This document shows positions 1 to 8,254 of a DNA stretch of 64,000 nucleotides, one piece after another (within the stretch, counting starts at the first letter, position 1; the number at the start of each line of letters is the position of its first letter). The stretch comes from Flammeovirga pectinis (GTDB lineage: Bacteria > Bacteroidota > Bacteroidia > Cytophagales > Flammeovirgaceae), in contig NZ_CP034562.1 of the NCBI RefSeq assembly GCF_003970675.1, forward strand, positions 1,798,001 through 1,862,000. Reading direction: 5' to 3'. The translations under genes and the position numbers were made by a program. The notes beneath the pieces were generated by a model, which was not told the DNA's origin, did no database searches, and worked only from the letters and a program-made list of their open reading frames with translations.

Positions 1-189
1 TCTTTTTATATTGTATTAACAGGGATATTCGTACTTTTGATCACATTTTTAAAATTTGATTCATTTGCTGAGAATTTTATAGTCCATAATTCAATTTTCG
101 CCATATTCTTGCTCATAATTGCTTTTGTAGAAAGAAAATTCATCAAGCAAACGGCAAACTCAATAAAAAACAAACTTTTAAAGAAATAA
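1..189 (+). CDS. C-terminal end of a membrane protein, probably a polysaccharide flippase (partial)
   Basis: Frame 1 is open from the window edge to a TAA at 187-189 and encodes 62 residues: two hydrophobic stretches (about residues 2-17 and 34-45) followed by a basic tail rich in Lys. This is what the end of a multi-pass membrane protein looks like. In many Bacteroidota genomes a Wzx/MurJ-like polysaccharide flippase sits directly upstream of dut, and the fit is good, but the family is inferred from context. The stop is 8 bases before the dut start, so the two are probably co-transcribed. Confidence 0.5.
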   Translation, partial: SFYIVLTGIFVLLITFLKFDSFAENFIVHNSIFAIFLLIIAFVERKFIKQTANSIKNKLLKK

Positions 190-197
190 GCTTTAAA

Positions 198-632
198 ATG
201 AAAATAAAAGTAATAAATAACGGACATCACGCTTTACCTAAATACGAGACTGAATTGTCTGCAGGTTTAGATTTAAGAGCTGTCCTTCAAGAATCGATCA
301 CTTTATCACCTCTTGAAAGAAAATTAATTCCAACTGGTTTACATATAGAACTTCCTCAAGGATATGAAGCGCAAGTTCGCCCTAGAAGTGGTCTTGCCTA
401 CAAATATGGCTTAACAGTTTTAAATTCCCCAGGTACTGTTGATGCAGATTATAGAGGTGAGATTAAAGTATTATTAGTAAATCTTTCTAACGAAGCATTT
501 GAAGTTAAAGATGGAGAGAGAATTGCTCAATTAATTGTTGCAAAACATGAGGTAGTTGAGTGGGTTCCTTCAGAAGAGCTATCAAATACAGAAAGAGGAG
601 CTGGCGGTTACGGAAGTACTGGTAAGAAATAA
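198..632 (+). CDS. dut: dUTP diphosphatase
   Basis: Hydrolyses dUTP to dUMP and pyrophosphate, keeping uracil out of DNA and feeding thymidylate synthesis; acts as a cytoplasmic homotrimer. All five family motifs are visible in the 144-residue product: AGLDLR (22-27), PRSGLA (62-67), [11 protein letters not shown] (79-89, with the catalytic Asp), ERIAQL (107-112) and the glycine-rich [10 protein letters not shown] (133-142) near the C-terminus. The length is normal for bacterial Dut. The gene lies 8 bases after the flippase-like end and 24 bases before the nucleotidyltransferase gene, which suggests one transcript ending at the 1683-1718 hairpin. Confidence 0.96.
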   Translation: MKIKVINNGHHALPKYETELSAGLDLRAVLQESITLSPLERKLIPTGLHIELPQGYEAQVRPRSGLAYKYGLTVLNSPGTVDADYRGEIKVLLVNLSNEAFEVKDGERIAQLIVAKHEVVEWVPSEELSNTERGAGGYGSTGKK

Positions 633-656
633 ACTAACAAATAAAAATAAGATTAT

Positions 657-1661
657 ATGAAAATCATTGTCCCAATGGCAGGTCGTGGATCTAGATTAAG
701 ACCACACACATTAACAACTCCTAAACCTCTAGTTAAAATTGCAGGTAAACCAATCGTTCATCGTTTAGTAGAAGATTTAGCTTCTATGTCTGACGAGGTT
801 CTTGAGGAAATTGCATTTGTTATTGGTGATTTTGGCGATACTGTAGTTAAAGAACTATTAGAAATTGCTGAATCTTTAGGAACAAAAGGAACTATATATT
901 ATCAAGAAGAACCACTTGGAACTGCACATGCTATTTTGTGTGCTGCAGATAGTATGGAAGGTAACATCATTGTTGCTTTTGCTGATACTTTATTCAAAGC
1001 GGATTTTTCAATTGATAAATTCGAAGATGGTATTATCTATACTCAAAAAGTAGAAGACCCATCAGCATTTGGTGTTGTAAAATTAAATTCAGAAGGTGTA
1101 ATCACAGATTTTGTTGAAAAACCTGAAGAATTTGTTTCTGACCAAGCAATTATTGGTATCTACTACTTCAAAGAAGGAGAACGTCTACGTGATGAACTTC
1201 AATATTTAGTAGATCAGAATATCATGAACGATGGTGAATATCAGTTAACTGGTGCTTTAGAAAATTTAAAAGCAAAAGGAGCTAGATTAAAACCTGGTAC
1301 TGTAGAAGAGTGGTTAGATTGTGGAAATAAAGACGCAATTGTAAATACTAACCAACGTTACCTTACCTATATTCAAGAACAAGAACTTGTTCACGATTCA
1401 GCACAACTAGACAATGTTGTTTTAGTTAGTCCTGTATATGTTGGTAAAAACGTAAAAATTAGCAATGCTGTTGTTGGACCTTACGTTTCTGTAGGTGATA
1501 ACACTATTATTGAAAACTCTGTAGTTCAAAATTCTATTGTTCAAGAAGACTCTGATATTCGTAGAGTTAATATCGAAAATTCTGTTGTAGGTAACCACGT
1601 TGTTTACAGAGGAAGAGCAAAAGATTTAAGTATTGGTGATTTTACTTCTGTGAAAGAATAA
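657..1661 (+). CDS. Sugar-1-phosphate nucleotidyltransferase with left-handed beta-helix tail
   Basis: Transfers a nucleotide to a sugar 1-phosphate to make an activated sugar for surface polysaccharide. The N-terminus carries the NTP_transferase signature GRGSRLRPHTLTTPKPL (about residues 9-25), with the conserved Gly-Gly-type loop and the Lys after TTP. A substrate-binding EEPLGTAHAI segment follows near residue 83. The last third (about 250-334) has hexapeptide-like repeats rich in Val, Ile and Asn (VVLVSPVYVGKNVKI), typical of a left-handed beta-helix. I cannot tell the base or sugar; GDP-mannose, dTDP-glucose and UDP-glucose types are all possible. It follows dut and ends just before a strong terminator. 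Confidence 0.88.
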   Translation: MKIIVPMAGRGSRLRPHTLTTPKPLVKIAGKPIVHRLVEDLASMSDEVLEEIAFVIGDFGDTVVKELLEIAESLGTKGTIYYQEEPLGTAHAILCAADSMEGNIIVAFADTLFKADFSIDKFEDGIIYTQKVEDPSAFGVVKLNSEGVITDFVEKPEEFVSDQAIIGIYYFKEGERLRDELQYLVDQNIMNDGEYQLTGALENLKAKGARLKPGTVEEWLDCGNKDAIVNTNQRYLTYIQEQELVHDSAQLDNVVLVSPVYVGKNVKISNAVVGPYVSVGDNTIIENSVVQNSIVQEDSDIRRVNIENSVVGNHVVYRGRAKDLSIGDFTSVKE

Positions 1662-1682
1662 GAAAACCGTTAATATTTATAT

Positions 1683-1718
1683 AAAAAGAGCGAAATATAT
1701 CAATTTCGCTCTTTTTTT
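1683..1718 (+). terminator. Intrinsic terminator after the dut operon
   Basis: A 14-bp stem (AAAAAGAGCGAAAT pairing with 1703-1716) with a 6-base loop runs straight into a T tract. It lies 21 bases after the nucleotidyltransferase stop. The right arm also overlaps the presumed -33 region of the next gene's promoter. Confidence 0.9.
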
Positions 1719-1733
1719 CATTTACTATTTTTG
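1704..1733 (+). promoter_or_regulatory. Candidate promoter of the TPR gene
   Basis: TATTTTTG at 1726-1733 matches the Bacteroidota -7 consensus TAnnTTTG. An imperfect -33 element TTTC (1704-1707) lies 18 bases upstream, inside the right arm of the preceding terminator. Start of transcription would be near 1740, giving a leader of about 47 bases. Confidence 0.45.
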
Positions 1734-1786
1734 TAGATTTATACATAGTTTAGAAAGAAGTTCGATTTAGTGGGGTAAACAATACT

Positions 1787-3559
1787 ATGAGCAAAAACTT
1801 TGTTAGTGTCCGTGCGGTAATTTTTATGATAATCTTAAGCTTTTTTGCTTTCGATAATAATACTTTCGCACAACGTAAGAAGAAGAAAAAAAAGAAAAAA
1901 GAAAAAGATATTCCAGTAGTGAGTATCGAAGAACCTTCTAAAAAAGAAAAAAGAAAATCTGAAGAGTTATTTGTTTATGCAGTAAATGAATACTTATTAG
2001 AGGAATATGAGCAGTCTTTGCAGTTACTTGAAAAATGTAATGATTTGACTCCTAAAAATGATGGTGTAAAATACCAAACGGCTCTGTGTTATCAGAAGCT
2101 AGAACAATACCAAAGGTCTCAGCAATTTGCCAAGAGAGCTTTAGAACTTGATCCTGAGAATCAATATTATTATAAACTGGTAGCTCAAAATTACGAAGTA
2201 CTAGGTTTATTTAAAGATGCACTTCAGGTGTTGCATAAACAGATAGAAGTAACGGGAGATGATGAAGAAGCCTATTTTCAAATAGCAATGCTTTATCTTC
2301 AAATGGGCTCACCTAGAAATGCTATTGAGTTCTTTGATATTGGCGAGGAGAAATATGGTATTAATGATGTGATCGTTAGACAAAAGCAACGTATTTATAT
2401 CAGATTAGGTGATTTAGATGCTGCTTTAGCAGAAGGAAACAAATTAATAGAAGCGTATCCTGATGATCTTGAATTTAAATATTCTCAAGTAAGATTATTA
2501 CTTGGCAATAATAGGACAGACGAAGCTGTTGAAATGCTTACACCCATTTTAAAGAACTATCCAAATGAAGGAGAAGGACATTTTCTTTTAGCTACTATTT
2601 ATAGAAACCAAGGAGAGTCTGAAAAGTATTACGAGGAATTAAAAATAGCTTTTGCTAGTGAAGATCTTTTATCTGATGAGAAATTTAATATTCTTGCTGG
2701 ATATTTACAGTTTACTTATAATGAAAAGAAACGTCTTGAAGGAGAAGAATTAATTCTTATTGCTTTAAAAGCTCACCCAAATGATGCAAAAATATTAGCT
2801 ATATACGGAGATTTCCAGGTGTCGCTCAAAAAGTTTGATGATGCTCGTAAATTTTATCTTCAATCATTAAATAAAAATCCAGATAATTTTAAAGTTTGGC
2901 AGCAAGTATTATCAATTGATTGGGAACTCCAAGAAACAGATTCAGTTATTTCACATTCTGATTTAGCTCTTGAGTATTTTCCTAACCAAGCAATTTTATA
3001 TTTTTATAATGGCTCATCAAAGTTATTTAAAAAAGAATATGAAGAGGCAGAAGTTATGTTGAACCAAGGTTTACAAGTTGTAGTTGATCCTAGTCTTAAA
3101 GTACAGTTCAATGCTCAGTTAGGAGATACTTATTATAAATTAGATGAATACAAGAAAGCCTTTGCTAAATACGAAGAAGTATTAAAGGTTGATCCAATGA
3201 ATATCTATGTATTAAATAATTACAGCTATTTCTTATCTCTCAGAAAAGAAAATTTAAGCAAAGCTGAAGAGATGTCACATCAAACAGTTTTAGCAGAGCC
3301 TGAAAATGATACTTATCTTGATACGTATGGATGGGTTTTATTTGTAGCAGGTAAATATAAAGAAGCAAGTGATGTACTTTCCAAAGCAGCATCAATTACT
3401 AAAAGCGGAACAGTTGTAGAACATTATGGAGATGTTTTATTTAAGCTTGATGAAGTTGATAAAGCTGTTGAGCAATGGAAAAAGGCAAAAGAAATGGGAG
3501 GAGATGATTTGAGCGATTCTCTTGATAAGAAAATTAAGAATAAAAAATATTACGAATAA
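1787..3559 (+). CDS. Exported tetratricopeptide-repeat protein
   Basis: A 590-residue secreted or periplasmic TPR protein. It starts with a signal peptide (hydrophobic run about residues 8-28 ending FAQ) followed at once by nine basic residues, RKKKKKKKK. From about residue 55 to the end there are TPR-type helices with the expected spacing, for example YQTALCYQKLEQYQRSQQFA and ALELDPENQYYYKLVAQNY. The family gives protein-protein scaffolds; the partner is unknown. In related genomes a TPR protein in this position follows dut and a nucleotidyltransferase and often precedes an M23 peptidase, but here the next gene is convergent, so no functional link can be drawn. Confidence 0.85.
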   Translation: MSKNFVSVRAVIFMIILSFFAFDNNTFAQRKKKKKKKKEKDIPVVSIEEPSKKEKRKSEELFVYAVNEYLLEEYEQSLQLLEKCNDLTPKNDGVKYQTALCYQKLEQYQRSQQFAKRALELDPENQYYYKLVAQNYEVLGLFKDALQVLHKQIEVTGDDEEAYFQIAMLYLQMGSPRNAIEFFDIGEEKYGINDVIVRQKQRIYIRLGDLDAALAEGNKLIEAYPDDLEFKYSQVRLLLGNNRTDEAVEMLTPILKNYPNEGEGHFLLATIYRNQGESEKYYEELKIAFASEDLLSDEKFNILAGYLQFTYNEKKRLEGEELILIALKAHPNDAKILAIYGDFQVSLKKFDDARKFYLQSLNKNPDNFKVWQQVLSIDWELQETDSVISHSDLALEYFPNQAILYFYNGSSKLFKKEYEEAEVMLNQGLQVVVDPSLKVQFNAQLGDTYYKLDEYKKAFAKYEEVLKVDPMNIYVLNNYSYFLSLRKENLSKAEEMSHQTVLAEPENDTYLDTYGWVLFVAGKYKEASDVLSKAASITKSGTVVEHYGDVLFKLDEVDKAVEQWKKAKEMGGDDLSDSLDKKIKNKKYYE

Positions 3560-3563
3560 TAAG

Positions 3564-3599
3564 AAGAGGAAGTGATTTAATTGCTTCCTCTTTCTTTTT
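3564..3599 (+). terminator. Intrinsic terminator between convergent genes
   Basis: Stem AAGAGGAAG (3564-3572) pairs with 3584-3592, followed by a pyrimidine-rich CTTTCTTTTTG-type tract starting at 3590. It overlaps the last codons of the convergent gene on the minus strand. Confidence 0.75.
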
Positions 3600-4512
3600 G
3601 TGTTAAATATCTCAATACTTTTAAGGTAGGTTCATAATTAGAGCACCCTTCTAATGATTTTTGAAAATACCTTCTAGCCATTTCTTCATTATTGGATTGC
3701 AAATATGCAATTGCCAAATTATAATGTAATGCAGGGAAGTAAGGTAGCCTCATTTGCATTTTAGTGTATAAATCTGCAGCTTCTTTTAGTTCACCACATC
3801 TACTTGCAAAATTTGCCTCAGCCAATTCTGTGAAATCAGGGTGATGCCCTTGGTTGGCTTTATAAAATTGAATTAATGTACCTGGGACTCCAATTAAAAA
3901 CATACAATTTTTCAAGATGTTTTTATGAAAGAATTCAATGCCCAAATTGTCCCCTCCAAAATATTTTGTAGTTCTGAAATATAGCTTTTTATTAAAAATA
4001 AAATACTCATATTTTTTACGTTTACCTAGACGATCATAATACCCAGTTTCTGGACAAATATCAAACTGTTCACCATTCGAAAATAATAAACCATGCTTGT
4101 CACTTATCGAATGGCACTCATCACAATATTGATATTGAGAATCTAAATGATTATCCCAATCAATAGTATTTTCGCAATGACCACAGACACGAGTTGTTAC
4201 CGCATTTCTAGTGGCAAATAGATCGAATGCTAATTTTATATCTTTAATCATTTCTGATTTGAGAATTATACAATTATTTTTAGAAATATACCATGAAGAA
4301 ATTTCTTTCCCTAGGATAGGGTATTTTGAAAATGATATAACTAGATATCCCTCAAAAAAAGTTGTACTGTTAATATCATGATAAGAAATTAACTCATTTG
4401 ATAAAGTTATTCCTTGTTCATTAACGTTTCCAAGTTGTGGAATCAGGAAGTTTCTCTTCTTATTTTCATTATATGTTCTGAAAGAGAATACAAATGGCGT
4501 AATTTCAATCAT
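3577..4512 (-). CDS. Zinc-ribbon protein with C-terminal TPR repeats, function unknown
   Basis: A 311-residue protein that I do not recognise as a named family. Residues 1-100 look like a beta-rich domain. Four cysteines in the pattern C110-GH-C113 and C130-DE-C133 form a probable zinc ribbon. The segment around 140-215 has the pattern GEQFDICPETGYYDRLGKR. Residues about 230-300 contain two TPR-like helix pairs (LKEAADLYTKMQMRLPYFPA; LHYNLAIAYLQSNNEEMARR). There is no signal peptide, so it is probably cytoplasmic. It is a single gene convergent with the exported TPR protein. The zinc ribbon plus TPR layout suggests a binding or scaffold role. Confidence 0.75.
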   Translation of the reverse strand: MIEITPFVFSFRTYNENKKRNFLIPQLGNVNEQGITLSNELISYHDINSTTFFEGYLVISFSKYPILGKEISSWYISKNNCIILKSEMIKDIKLAFDLFATRNAVTTRVCGHCENTIDWDNHLDSQYQYCDECHSISDKHGLLFSNGEQFDICPETGYYDRLGKRKKYEYFIFNKKLYFRTTKYFGGDNLGIEFFHKNILKNCMFLIGVPGTLIQFYKANQGHHPDFTELAEANFASRCGELKEAADLYTKMQMRLPYFPALHYNLAIAYLQSNNEEMARRYFQKSLEGCSNYEPTLKVLRYLTQKERGSN

Positions 4513-4548
4513 ATATCATTTTAATCTTAAGGAAATACAATTCTAGTA

Positions 4549-4578
4549 TTGGTTTAAGCTAAACTTTTAATATTTTTG
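4549..4578 (+). promoter_or_regulatory. Candidate promoter upstream of ftsH leader / small RNA
   Basis: TTGG (4549-4552), an 18-base spacer and TATTTTTG (4571-4578) fit the Bacteroidota promoter pattern. Transcription would begin near 4585, well upstream of the hairpin at 4664 and of ftsH. Confidence 0.45.
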
Positions 4579-4584
4579 TATATA

Positions 4585-4693
4585 TCGAAAGATAATTATA
4601 TCAAAAGAATAAAATAACGTATTACTACGTTTTAAAGATAATTAATTTGACACTAGTAGAAAACCTGTCGCTAATAGCGTCAGGCTTTTTTTT
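4585..4693 (+). ncRNA. Candidate small RNA or attenuated ftsH leader
   Basis: Between a promoter-like site (4549-4578) and an intrinsic terminator (4664-4692) lie about 105 bases without an ORF. They contain a perfect 6-bp hairpin, AACGTA/TACGTT (4616-4621 with 4626-4631). The unit could be a short independent RNA or the 5' leader of ftsH, whose ATG is 65 bases further on. I recognise no Rfam family. The prediction rests only on the promoter, hairpin and terminator arrangement. Confidence 0.35.
4664..4692 (+). terminator. Intrinsic terminator upstream of ftsH
   Basis: Stem CCTG-T-CGCT pairs with AGCG-T-CAGG (4676-4684) around an AAT loop, with one T-T mismatch, followed by eight or more T. 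No plus-strand gene precedes it, so it must end a leader or a small RNA. Confidence 0.7.
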
Positions 4694-4757
4694 ATTTAAA
4701 AATTCTCATTAACTTTTGTTTTGTGTTGAATTGTGTAAACACTAAACTAAATTTTTG

Positions 4758-6713
4758 ATGAAGAACAGAGCAAAATTTTCTATTTGGTATTTTCTAAGTA
4801 TCCTAGGAGGAATGTTATTCCTAGAAGTTTTATTTTTTTCAGGCCCAAATGTAAAAGAATTATCATACAATGCTTTTAAAGATAGTATTGATGTAAATAG
4901 AGTTGAACAAGTCGTTATTTCAGATGAGAAAATCTATGGCAAAATTTCAAAATTAGTCATAGATACCACGAGAGTTACGTCTCCAGAAGTCCAAAGTGAC
5001 TCCACGAAAGCATCTAAAAATTCACTTTGGAAAATTAATCCAGAAGGTAAAGCTGCACCTTGGAGAATTGATTATGAAAAAAGAAAAGAAGATTTAGGAA
5101 GACAGTTCTTTGTAATCAAATTAGAAGATCCTGATTTAATACGTGCTCTTCAAAATAAAAATATAGAATATAAAGGTGTAATTGAAAATGATTGGTTAGG
5201 TAACTTCTTTTCTAATTGGTTATTACCCTTTGGTTTGTTGTTTGTTATTTGGGCATTTTTAATGCGTAAAATGGGTAAAGGCTCCGGAATGGGAGGTGGT
5301 GGAAATAATTATCTAAATGTGGGTAAAAGTAAAGCCAAAATATATGCTGCGGATGCAGAACACTTATATAACTTCGATGATGTAGCAGGTTGCGATGAGG
5401 CAAAACAAGAACTTACTGAGGTGGTTGATTTCTTGAAAAATTCGGATAAATACACGGCTCTAGGAGCGAAAATACCTAAAGGGATTTTATTAGTAGGACC
5501 TCCTGGTACAGGAAAAACTTTACTTGCAAAAGCAGTAGCTGGCGAAGCTGGTGTTCATTTTTATACATTATCAGGTTCAGATTTTGTTGAAATGTTTGTA
5601 GGTGTAGGTGCAGCAAGAGTAAGAGACTTATTTACACAAGCTAAAACAAAAGCACCTTGTATTATTTTTATTGATGAACTCGATGCTATTGGTAAAAGCC
5701 GTTCCTCAAATGGAATGTCTGGCAACGATGAAAGAGAAAACACTTTAAATCAATTACTTGTAGAAATGGATGGTTTTGCTGCTGAATCTACAGTAATAGT
5801 ATTAGGAGCTACAAACAGGCCTGAAATCTTAGATAAAGCATTATTAAGACCAGGTCGATTTGATAGACAAGTTCAAGTTGACAGACCTGATTTAAAAGGT
5901 AGATTGATGATTTTAAAAGTTCATGGATCGAAAATTAAAATGAGTGAAGATGTCGATTTAAAAGAGATCGCAGCACAGACTGCAGGTTTTGTAGGGGCAG
6001 ATTTAGCTAACTTATGTAACGAGGCTGCATTATTAGCAGCTAGAGAAGGAAAAACAGAGGTACATCATATAAACTTTTTAGATGCATTCGAAAGAGTAGT
6101 TGCAGGCTTAGAAAAAAAGAACGCTGTAATTAACGATACTGAAAAGAAAACGGTAGCTTATCACGAAGCAGGTCATGCAATTGTAGGGCATTTTACAAAA
6201 GGAGCAGACCCTGTTCGAAAAGTATCTATTGTACCTAGAGGATCAGGAGCTTTAGGGTATGTTTTACAAGCTCCTACAGAAGACCGTTTTTTAATGTCTA
6301 AAGATGAATTGTTAGGAAAAATTAAAGGTCTTTTAGGAGGAAGAGCAGCAGAAGAAATTATCTTTGGAGATATTTCTACAGGAGCATCTAATGATTTGGA
6401 AAAAGTTGCCTCTATCGTAAGTTCAATGCTTACTGTGTATGGTATGAGTGAAACTCTTCCTAATTTATCACTTCAAAAAGAAGGACAAAGCAACTATCTT
6501 GGTAACGGAGGTGGAAGTATTAGAAGATCTGAAGAATTAGAAAAGCAAATTGACAAAGAATCTTTAGAGATTATTGCAAAGTGCTATGAAGAAACGAAGC
6601 AATTCTTAAGAGATCACCACGATCAATTAGAAAAACTTGCTCAAATTCTTTTGAAAAAGGAAATTTTAGACGAAAAAGATGTTATCGAGATTTTAGGACC
6701 TCGAACAGTTTAA
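4758..6713 (+). CDS. ftsH: ATP-dependent zinc metalloprotease FtsH
   Basis: Membrane-anchored AAA protease that extracts and degrades misfolded membrane proteins and short-lived regulators. The 651-residue product has two transmembrane segments (about 9-29 and 151-169) around an extracytoplasmic region, then the AAA domain with Walker A GPPGTGKT (247-254), Walker B IIFIDE (302-307), the arginine-finger region RPGRFDRQV, and the zinc site HEAGH (469-473). I chose the ATG at 4758; the codon directly before it, TTG at 4755, could also be read as a start but adds only one residue. The 74-aa ORF follows after 3 bases. Confidence 0.97.
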   Translation: MKNRAKFSIWYFLSILGGMLFLEVLFFSGPNVKELSYNAFKDSIDVNRVEQVVISDEKIYGKISKLVIDTTRVTSPEVQSDSTKASKNSLWKINPEGKAAPWRIDYEKRKEDLGRQFFVIKLEDPDLIRALQNKNIEYKGVIENDWLGNFFSNWLLPFGLLFVIWAFLMRKMGKGSGMGGGGNNYLNVGKSKAKIYAADAEHLYNFDDVAGCDEAKQELTEVVDFLKNSDKYTALGAKIPKGILLVGPPGTGKTLLAKAVAGEAGVHFYTLSGSDFVEMFVGVGAARVRDLFTQAKTKAPCIIFIDELDAIGKSRSSNGMSGNDERENTLNQLLVEMDGFAAESTVIVLGATNRPEILDKALLRPGRFDRQVQVDRPDLKGRLMILKVHGSKIKMSEDVDLKEIAAQTAGFVGADLANLCNEAALLAAREGKTEVHHINFLDAFERVVAGLEKKNAVINDTEKKTVAYHEAGHAIVGHFTKGADPVRKVSIVPRGSGALGYVLQAPTEDRFLMSKDELLGKIKGLLGGRAAEEIIFGDISTGASNDLEKVASIVSSMLTVYGMSETLPNLSLQKEGQSNYLGNGGGSIRRSEELEKQIDKESLEIIAKCYEETKQFLRDHHDQLEKLAQILLKKEILDEKDVIEILGPRTV

Positions 6714-6716
6714 TTT

Positions 6717-6941
6717 ATGATTAGAGACACAGAAAAAATCGACTCTTTTATTGCAAGAGAAGCAAAAGGTGTAAAAGAGATGTTGAAGTCGGGTGCTATT
6801 CACCCATCTTTAGTAACACTAGATATCTTTATAGATAATTTGATTGATGATTTTCAAATAGATAAATCCCAGATTGATTATACTAAAGAAAAATCTAGAG
6901 AGGTATTAAAGTCATTGAATATTGAAATTCAGGGTTTATAA
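6717..6941 (+). CDS. Small protein of unknown function following ftsH
   Basis: A 74-residue soluble, charged protein with predicted helices (IDSFIAREAKGVKEMLKSG; VTLDIFIDNLIDDFQI) and no cysteine or signal peptide. I do not recognise a family. It begins 3 bases after the ftsH stop and the shared transcript ends at the hairpin 6973-7003, so translation is probably coupled to ftsH. That makes a role tied to FtsH conceivable (adaptor or substrate), but this is position-based inference only. Confidence 0.65.
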   Translation: MIRDTEKIDSFIAREAKGVKEMLKSGAIHPSLVTLDIFIDNLIDDFQIDKSQIDYTKEKSREVLKSLNIEIQGL

Positions 6942-6972
6942 TTCTTAAAGTGATTTTTTTTTCACATATTAC

Positions 6973-7003
6973 AAGGACTGCAATTTAATTGTAGTCCTTT
7001 TTT
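6973..7003 (+). terminator. Intrinsic terminator after ftsH operon
   Basis: Stem AAGGACTGCAAT with ATTGTAGTCCTT (one G-U pair), 3-base loop, then a run of T to 7003. The right arm contains the TTGT that could act as -33 element for the next gene. Confidence 0.88.
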
Positions 7004-7019
7004 ACTAACCATATTTTTC
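6989..7019 (+). promoter_or_regulatory. Candidate promoter of phenylalanine hydroxylase gene
   Basis: TTGT (6989-6992), a 19-base spacer and TATTTTTC (7012-7019, one mismatch to TAnnTTTG). It overlaps the terminator of the ftsH operon. The start codon is at 7039. Confidence 0.4.
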
Positions 7020-7038
7020 CAATTCAACACATACTAAC

Positions 7039-7785
7039 ATGTATTTTGTAAATAACCAAGGGTACGAAAAGTACACAGAAGAGGATACTCAAGTTTGGAG
7101 TATACTTTTTAATAGGCAGATGAAAATGCTCCCATCTCTTGCCGAAAATGATTTTTTAAATGGAATTAAAACAATAGGTTTTAAGGAAGAAGTAATACCT
7201 TCTTTTAAGGAAATCGACAAAGTTTTAAAAAATGAAACGGGTTGGAGTATTGCACCTGTAACGGGGCTAATACCTAATAAGGAATTTTTTGAACTTTTAA
7301 AGGCTAAGAAGTTCCCATCATCATCGTGGTTTCGAAAAAAGAGTGAGTTAGATTATCTAGAAGAACCAGATATGTTTCATGACATTTTTGGCCATGTTCC
7401 TTTGCTCACTAACCAAGATTTTTGTAGGTATTTAGAGAAAATGAGTATCGTTGCTTTAAAGTATATTGATAACGAAGAGTGTATTGAGTTAATAAGTAGA
7501 TTGTACTGGTATACTGTAGAATTTGGTTTAATCGAAACAGGTTTGGGTTTAAGAATTTATGGTGCAGGAATCTTATCCTCAAAAGGCGAATCTGAGTATA
7601 GCTTATTTTCTGAAATTCCTTTAAGAGAAAAGTTTAATTTATTAGCTATTCTGAAAACACCCTATATAAAAGATGAATTCCAAAAGAAATATTGGATAAT
7701 AAAAAGTTACAAAGAGCTGGAAAATAGTTTAACTGAATTGGATCATTTCTTAGAGTTAAATCAAAAAGGAAGTTTACAACTGTAG
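7039..7785 (+). CDS. phhA: Phenylalanine 4-monooxygenase
   Basis: Pterin-dependent non-haem iron enzyme that hydroxylates L-phenylalanine to tyrosine, first step of phenylalanine breakdown. The iron ligands of the 2-His-1-carboxylate facial triad are visible: H114 and H119 in EPDMFHDIFGHVPLL and E161 in WYTVEFGL. At 248 residues it is a single catalytic domain like other bacterial forms, without the N-terminal ACT domain of animal enzymes. No pterin carbinolamine dehydratase gene lies next to it. It stands alone, with its own promoter, and its last 12 bases overlap the end of a convergent gene. Confidence 0.93.
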   Translation: MYFVNNQGYEKYTEEDTQVWSILFNRQMKMLPSLAENDFLNGIKTIGFKEEVIPSFKEIDKVLKNETGWSIAPVTGLIPNKEFFELLKAKKFPSSSWFRKKSELDYLEEPDMFHDIFGHVPLLTNQDFCRYLEKMSIVALKYIDNEECIELISRLYWYTVEFGLIETGLGLRIYGAGILSSKGESEYSLFSEIPLREKFNLLAILKTPYIKDEFQKKYWIIKSYKELENSLTELDHFLELNQKGSLQL

Positions 7786-8190
7786 CAAATAAGTTATATG
7801 TTGATTTACATCTGACATATAATTAATTTTTTTGATCTGTTTTTCATTCTCTTCAAACCAAATTGTTGAGCGTTGTATAATGCCTATAGGTTTTAAAAAG
7901 CAGTTAAACCTTTTTGCAATTCTCGCACTAGGATCAGATAAAACTAAAAATGGCAGTTTTAACTTTTTTATATTCTTCTGAAGTAAAGTATCATTACAAT
8001 TGATAATGACAATAGGGTAGAAGTGCTTTTCTAAAATAGTATTATAGGCTAATTTTAGTCTCTTTAAATGCTCCACATCTAATTTTGCTTCACAAGAAGC
8101 TAAAAATGTTATTTGTAACTTTTGATGGATAACCTCTTTAAACCTAAAAACTTCACCTTTAGAAGTAAGTAGCTCAATATTTTGTAACAT
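7774..8190 (-). CDS. Thioredoxin-fold-like protein, unknown function
   Basis: A 138-residue protein. The middle part resembles the thioredoxin/peroxiredoxin superfamily: a beta strand ending LQITFLAS-C-E, a helix, then IVIINCNDTLLQKNIKKL and the segment FLVLSDPSARIAKRFN, which recalls the LSDP-AKxYG region of peroxiredoxins. There is no CxxC and no typical TxxC peroxidatic motif, so enzymatic peroxidase activity cannot be claimed; C33 and C63 are the candidates for redox chemistry. It overlaps the 3' end of phhA tail to tail by 12 bases and lies downstream of the ribBA terminator, so it needs its own promoter. Confidence 0.6.
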   Translation of the reverse strand: MLQNIELLTSKGEVFRFKEVIHQKLQITFLASCEAKLDVEHLKRLKLAYNTILEKHFYPIVIINCNDTLLQKNIKKLKLPFLVLSDPSARIAKRFNCFLKPIGIIQRSTIWFEENEKQIKKINYMSDVNQHITYLLQL

Positions 8191-8205
8191 TGGTAAAATG
8201 AAAAT

Positions 8206-8236
8206 AAAAAAGGCTGTTTGTAATAAACAGCCTTTT
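8206..8236 (-). terminator. Intrinsic terminator after ribBA
   Basis: A 12-bp stem (AAAAGGCTGTTT, 8208-8219, with 8225-8236) and 5-base loop. On the minus strand the hairpin is followed by a T-rich run. It lies 18 bases past the ribBA stop. Confidence 0.88.
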
Positions 8237-8254
8237 GAATAATATTGATTGTCA

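Noticed and set aside
6-230. Minus-strand ORF of 74 codons
   Set aside because: It lies opposite the flippase-like 3' end and the dut start, both supported by content; its sequence has no recognisable features.
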